From assembly GCA_035554635.1 (NCBI GenBank), contig DATMIB010000262.1:14818-78817 (forward strand): DNA of 64,000 nt, in the 5' to 3' direction. This document shows, one piece after another, positions 60,208-64,000 of this stretch. Position numbers and translations under genes: made by a program. Numbering within the stretch: position 1 is the first letter of the stretch; every line of letters begins with the position of its first letter. Under the pieces are notes generated by a model that ran no database searches, was not told the DNA's origin, and saw nothing but the letters and a program-made list of their open reading frames with translations. The stretch comes from RPQJ01 sp035554635 (GTDB lineage Bacteria; Pseudomonadota; Gammaproteobacteria; Steroidobacterales; Steroidobacteraceae).

Positions 60208-61173
60208 TCACTGCCAACGCAAGGCGACGTAGACCGGCCTGTGGTCGGAGCCCACGTCGGACCCTACGCCGGCTGCGACCACGCAGGCCTGCACCGGCAC
60301 GAGCACGTGGTCGATCGGCAAGGCCAGGGGCCAGAACGTGGCTCGCCAGGTCGGTCGCCAGCGTTGGCCGGCAAACGCGTCCTGCAGCCCGGAATCGCGC
60401 AGCAGCGTGGCGAATGCCGGGGCATACGGCGTCAGGTTGAGGTCGCCCGCCAGCACGCTCGGCCCGCGGGCGAACCGCACCTGTTTTGCCGCGTGACGCA
60501 GCCCGAGGTCACGCGAGCGCTGCAGCGACGGCAGCACGGGCCAGTGCGTGTGGACCCCGATGACCTGCACCGCCCGCCCCGCGACGCGCACGGTCGCCAC
60601 GGCCGAGGGCAGGCCATCGCCGGCGAAGTCCACTGCCCGCGCCTGTTCGAGCGGCACGCGACTCAGCAACCCGATCCCGTACGGGTCCTCGCGTGTCAGC
60701 GCGAACCGGTGCGGGTACTCGTCGAGCGTGGGGGCGAGCACGGCAGCCCAGGCGGGCGTCAGCTCCTGCAGCACGACCACGTCAGCCGGATGGCTGCGCA
60801 GCCAGTCGAGCACGCGTTCGTGCTCCGCATTGCGGAACTGCAGGTTGAGCGACACGACGCGCAGTTGCGGCTCGGCACCGCGGCAAGACGCAGCCGCGCG
60901 CTCCGCGACGGCGCTGCGCGACGGGGTGACGAGCAGCGGCAACGACTGCGCGACCACGCAGACGACCGCGGCGGCAAACAGGAGGCGCCGTCGCAGCCGG
61001 AACACCAGCGGCACCAGGCACAGCGCCGCGACGGCCAGCTGCCACCGGAAGTGCGCGAACAGCTCGAAAGGCCAGCCGAAGGGTGCGAGCAGGGCGGCGA
61101 CCGACGCCAGCGCCAGCGCGACGGCGCCCCAGCCGACGATGCGCGCCCAGCCGCGGGACACGTCGGCGGTCAC
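60208..61173 (-). CDS. Membrane-anchored endonuclease/exonuclease/phosphatase family protein
   Basis: A 321-residue protein. N-terminal residues 10-75 hold two or three hydrophobic helices (IVGWGAVALALASVAALLAPFG, LAVAALCLVPLVF, LLFAAAVVCVVAQSLPLL). The EEP domain follows: SLNLQFRN, VVLQELTPAW (Glu), LAGDLNLTPYAPAF (Asp, Asn) and GSDHRPVYVAL (Asp-His). With this topology the catalytic domain faces the periplasm. Substrate could be a phosphodiester or phospholipid; it cannot be decided. GTG start at 61173. Confidence 0.87.
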   Translation of the reverse strand: MTADVSRGWARIVGWGAVALALASVAALLAPFGWPFELFAHFRWQLAVAALCLVPLVFRLRRRLLFAAAVVCVVAQSLPLLVTPSRSAVAERAAASCRGAEPQLRVVSLNLQFRNAEHERVLDWLRSHPADVVVLQELTPAWAAVLAPTLDEYPHRFALTREDPYGIGLLSRVPLEQARAVDFAGDGLPSAVATVRVAGRAVQVIGVHTHWPVLPSLQRSRDLGLRHAAKQVRFARGPSVLAGDLNLTPYAPAFATLLRDSGLQDAFAGQRWRPTWRATFWPLALPIDHVLVPVQACVVAAGVGSDVGSDHRPVYVALRWQ

Positions 61174-61245
61174 GGCAGCGGCAATGCGATTCCCGGTCCG
61201 AACAGCGGCACCACGCCGGTCAAGGCAAAGGGGACAGGCGTCTGC

Positions 61246-61710
61246 TCAACAGGCGTCGGAGGCGGCCCGCGTGCGCTGCGTGCAATAGGCGACTTCGAGG
61301 CGACGCACGCCCTTGATGCGTCGCGACGAGCGCTTCACTTCGCGCACCAGGCGCAGGGGCAGGTTGACCGATTCGTTGACGCCGCCCGCGCAGTAGTCTT
61401 CCGCGACGCAGAGGTGGACCACCGTGACGTGCTCGAGGTCCGCTCGGATATAGACCGCGACGCCGATGGGGCGGTCCGTCTCGCGTTCGATCGCGAACAG
61501 GCACTGCGACTCGGGCACCGAAGCGAGCCTTGCGCGAAGCCCGTCACCGTCGTCGATGAGTTCGGGCGGACCGTAGCGGTCGATCACGTCGACGATGTCA
61601 CGGGCAACCCGGCCCTGGCAGCCATTGAAAAACAGCAGGCGTTCGATGGCCTGCCGTTTGTGCCGAGGGACCCGCGACGTGAATTCGATCGCTCCCATAC
61701 GGTCACCCAC
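61246..61710 (-). CDS. GNAT-like protein, function unknown
   Basis: A 154-residue soluble protein from GTG 61710 (ATG 61698 is an alternative). The pattern CLFAIERETDRPIGVAVYIR, then VTVVHLCVAEDYCAGGVNES, then LPLRLVREVKRSSRRIKGVRRLEVAYCTQR resembles the strand-helix order of GNAT acetyltransferases, but the R/Q-x-x-G-x-G/A loop is not convincing. It therefore may be a degenerate or divergent member. A purine-rich GAGG box is not visible upstream of the GTG. Upstream is a 210-base gap with an AT-rich patch before the TonB-fusion gene. Confidence 0.6.
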   Translation of the reverse strand: MGDRMGAIEFTSRVPRHKRQAIERLLFFNGCQGRVARDIVDVIDRYGPPELIDDGDGLRARLASVPESQCLFAIERETDRPIGVAVYIRADLEHVTVVHLCVAEDYCAGGVNESVNLPLRLVREVKRSSRRIKGVRRLEVAYCTQRTRAASDAC

Positions 61711-61920
61711 CGCGCCGTTGGTGCGGCTAGAGGAAGGGAGGGCCGATCATGCTCGTGCGGGTGGATTATGTCGAGCAGAGGGGGCCTACATCGTTGCGGC
61801 GTCGCAACAGAGCCGGGCGCGCCGCGATCGACCCAAGCGCGCGCTAAAGTTTGAATTGCTTCGTATTTTTGGCATCCGGTCATAGTCGCGGCCACGGGCT
61901 TGGAGTGCAATGGCAGTCCG

Positions 61921-63600
61921 ATGTCCGCCGTACCCAAGATTCGCCCGCTCCATGCCGTCCCGGAGGCTCCGGAGCCCGCCGCCGTCGCCCCGGGGCCGGC
62001 CCCGGCGGCCCGGCCGCAGACGACGACGGGCGAGGCCGTGCTCGTCGACGTGGTCGTACTGACGGCCGACCTCGAGCTGTTCCGGTCGATCCGCGAAGCC
62101 GTCGGCGAACGCAATCCCGTCTGGCGAGCACGCAGCGCCGAGGAGGCCGCGGACCTGCTGATCACCGGCCGCTGTGGCGTGCTGCTGATCGACCTCGCGT
62201 GCGTGTCCACGCGTGCCGACACGCTGATCGAGCAGATCGTCGAGCAGTTTCCCGACGTCGTGGTCTGCGTCGCCGGCACGCGCCAGGACGAACCGATCCT
62301 CGCCTCGTTGATCAGCGACGGCCTCGTCTACCGGTTCATGCACAAGCCCGCATCTGCCCGGCGCGCGGGCATGTTCCTGCACGCGGCGATCCGCCGTCAC
62401 GTCGAACGTCGCGGCGACGCTTCGCAGCAAGCGACGCTGCCGCTGCTGCGCGCGCTCGGTCGTCCGAGCGCCGGCCTGCCGACGCACTACTTGGCTTTGC
62501 TCGCGGCCGTCGGACTCGCGCTGACGCTGCCGTTGTTCGTCGGCCATGACGCCGACGTGACGCCGGCCGGAACACCCGTCTCGGCGCCGGTGTCGTCCGG
62601 CAGGTTGTCCGGCGACGCGGGCAATGGCCCGGGCACCGCGACGCGCTCGGACCCGGTGCTGTCGCGGGCCCGAGCGGCGCTGCAGGCCGGTCGACTCGAG
62701 GCGCCGCAGGGGCGCAATGCCCTCGACCTGTACGCAGCCGTGCTGCTCGCGCAACCCGACCATGTCGAGGCGCGCGCGGGGCGGGAGCGCACGATCGCGC
62801 TGCTGCTGGAGCGCGCCGGCCAGGAGGCACAAGCCGGTCGCAAGGGCGAGGCGGAGCGCCTCGTGCAGCGTGTGCTCGCGGTCGAACCGGACAACGACAC
62901 GGCCCTCGAACTCACGCGCCGTCTGCATCCGCCGGACACGCCGTCGCAACAGCTGGCGCGCGAACAGCGCGGCGCGGCGGATGCGACCCCGTCCGTGTCT
63001 GCGCCGGCACCCGCGGTCGCGACCGCCGGCCCGCTGCCCGGCAACGACGCCCGGCGGGTCCCGCGCACGCCTGTCTCGTCGCTGCCGGAGCCGGTCACGA
63101 AATTGCCGCCTGCCACACCTGCCGTCGCGCCGGTCGTGCAACGCGACCCACTCGCGCCACGGTACGTGAACGACACGACGCGCATCGACACGCTGGCACG
63201 CCCGCGCAACTACGGCGGTACGGTCGCGAACGCGGCGCCGATCGCCGGGCTCGCCCGCAACGCGGCCGGCACGGCGGCGGTGACCCCGGCGAGCGAACCC
63301 GCGCCGACCGAACTCCTGCGCGTGCCGGCCGACGCACTTGAGCGCATCAGCGCCCGCGACCCGGTCTACCCGGCCGATGCGCTGCGCCAGCGCGTCCGCG
63401 GCGAGGTCGAGCTCGAATTCACGATCGCCCCCGGCGGCAACGTGCGCGACATCGAGGTCGTGCACGCGGAGCCGCAAGGCGTGTTCGACGCGGCCGCGAC
63501 CGAGGCGCTCGCGCAGTGGCGCTTCCGGCCGCGCTTCGTCAACGGCCAGGCCGTCGCGCAGCGCTCGACCGTCACGATGCGGTTCGACGTCGACGAGTGA
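61921..63600 (+). CDS. Receiver-domain / TonB C-terminal domain fusion protein
   Basis: A 559-residue protein with an unusual layout. Residues 1-38 are Ala/Pro-rich. Residues about 42-160 look like a response-regulator receiver: phosphoacceptor Asp91 in LLIDLACVS and Lys142 in FMHKPAS, though the usual acidic pair is weak. A TM helix (about 188-208, LALLAAVGLALTLPLFVG) follows, then a helical TPR-like segment (about 240-330), a long Ala/Pro linker, and a TonB C-terminal domain (YPADALRQRVRGEVELEFTIAPGGNVRDIEV, WRFRPRF). ATG 61921 was chosen over a TTG at 61900. The gene ends inside a 29-base overlap with the convergent transporter. Confidence 0.82.
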   Translation: MSAVPKIRPLHAVPEAPEPAAVAPGPAPAARPQTTTGEAVLVDVVVLTADLELFRSIREAVGERNPVWRARSAEEAADLLITGRCGVLLIDLACVSTRADTLIEQIVEQFPDVVVCVAGTRQDEPILASLISDGLVYRFMHKPASARRAGMFLHAAIRRHVERRGDASQQATLPLLRALGRPSAGLPTHYLALLAAVGLALTLPLFVGHDADVTPAGTPVSAPVSSGRLSGDAGNGPGTATRSDPVLSRARAALQAGRLEAPQGRNALDLYAAVLLAQPDHVEARAGRERTIALLLERAGQEAQAGRKGEAERLVQRVLAVEPDNDTALELTRRLHPPDTPSQQLAREQRGAADATPSVSAPAPAVATAGPLPGNDARRVPRTPVSSLPEPVTKLPPATPAVAPVVQRDPLAPRYVNDTTRIDTLARPRNYGGTVANAAPIAGLARNAAGTAAVTPASEPAPTELLRVPADALERISARDPVYPADALRQRVRGEVELEFTIAPGGNVRDIEVVHAEPQGVFDAAATEALAQWRFRPRFVNGQAVAQRSTVTMRFDVDE

Positions 63601-64000
63601 CGTGCAGCGTGCCGAGCCTGAGCGCGACGAGCGCCCAGGCCGCGGCGATGCCCGCGCCGACCCAGGCGATGCCGCTCAGCCCCAGGCCGAACGTCGACTT
63701 GAGCAGCGCGTGCAGCGAGGCCGAGGTCGCATCGCCGCCGCGGTAGACGAACGTGTCGATCAGGCTCTTGGCCTTGTACTTCTCCTCGCGCGTGACGACC
63801 GTGTAGAGCGTGTCGCGCGACGGCCGCGCAATCGCGTACTCGCCCACGCGCCGCACGACCATCACTCCGACGAGCACTGCGAAGGTCGGCACCAGCGCGA
63901 GCGTGGCGAAGCCGAACATCATCGCGACCGGCACCAGCACGATCAGCGCGCGGAAGCCGAGCCACCGGTACAGACGCCCGAACAGGAACACCTGCACGGT
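63572..64000 (-). CDS. ADP/ATP-carrier-like MFS transporter, C-terminal part (partial)
   Basis: The C-terminal ~142 codons of a membrane transporter; the frame stays open to the window edge. Blocks VVRRVGEYAIARPSRDTLYTVVTREEKYKAKSLIDTFVYRGGDATSA match the NTP/NDP exchange or ADP/ATP-carrier-like MFS family in pieces, with helices ALIVLVPVAMMFGFATLALVPTFAVLVGVMVV and LSGIAWVGAGIAAAWALVAL. In free-living bacteria such proteins are of unclear substrate. Convergent overlap of 29 bases with the TonB-fusion gene. Confidence 0.75.
   Translation of the reverse strand, partial: TVQVFLFGRLYRWLGFRALIVLVPVAMMFGFATLALVPTFAVLVGVMVVRRVGEYAIARPSRDTLYTVVTREEKYKAKSLIDTFVYRGGDATSASLHALLKSTFGLGLSGIAWVGAGIAAAWALVALRLGTLHVTRRRRTAS

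Noticed and set aside
61870..61895. TGGCATCC...CATAGT considered as a sigma-54 promoter for the TonB-fusion gene.
   Set aside because: The required GC doublet after the spacer does not fit; only a general AT-rich stretch is seen.

Overview
The window is one chromosomal stretch of a GC-rich gammaproteobacterium. The gene order dapF - DUF484 - xerC - hslVU - DUF971 - ubiE - ubiJ - ubiB is typical of Gammaproteobacteria, and the HslV propeptide and long dispersed palindromes recall Xanthomonadales, Nevskiales or Steroidobacterales. The exact family is inference. I see no rRNA, tRNA, CRISPR array, phage or transposase gene. Coding density is very high, with many ATGA, GTGA or TTGA stop/start overlaps. 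No gene-free gap exceeds about 300 bases.

Region 1 (1-9315) is housekeeping: the tail of an NAD-dependent epimerase-like protein, a CoA-binding protein, diaminopimelate epimerase, DUF484, XerC, the HslVU protease, DUF971, the ubiquinone genes ubiE, ubiJ and ubiB, and a small secreted EF-hand protein with a clear terminator. Two long palindromic repeats flank hslV. Region 2 (9547-20128) holds a hotdog-like protein, a DUF2007 protein, an SDR oxidoreductase, a D,D-carboxypeptidase, a membrane GGDEF/EAL protein, a four-gene Mla-type lipid transport operon on the minus strand, and a CPA2 cation/proton antiporter with RCK domains. Region 3 (20385-27526) is a TetR-controlled RND efflux operon with an operator palindrome just upstream, followed by a minus-strand unit (52-residue membrane peptide plus GntR/YtrA-type regulator) preceded by a perfect 22-bp palindrome.

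Region 4 (27694-35733) carries malate dehydrogenase, an APC permease, a FadE-type acyl-CoA dehydrogenase, and an SBP56 (methanethiol oxidase family) gene followed by a membrane protein with histidines in several predicted helices. Region 5 (35741-44139) is mostly small minus-strand genes: lipoprotein, DUF1810, helix-hairpin-helix protein, membrane proteins, trypsin-like protease, trans-sulfuration enzyme, DUF2059, DUF1801 and an enol-lactonase-like hydrolase. Region 6 (44234-51380) has a DUF4286-DUF3667 fusion, dinB, another palindromic repeat, an ExeA/GspB-like pair and a fused DAK2-DegV protein that resembles both halves of fatty acid kinase.

Region 7 (51534-55734) is the most distinctive: kaiC, kaiB and a PAS hybrid histidine kinase in one tight operon without kaiA, a candidate stand-alone Kai signalling cassette outside cyanobacteria. 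Region 8 (55899-64000) holds a second trans-sulfuration enzyme, a rhodanese, dodecin, RidA, two acetyltransferase-like proteins, a LysR regulator, a small Cys/His protein, an endonuclease/exonuclease/phosphatase protein, a receiver-domain/TonB-domain fusion, and the end of an ADP/ATP-carrier-like transporter cut by the window edge.
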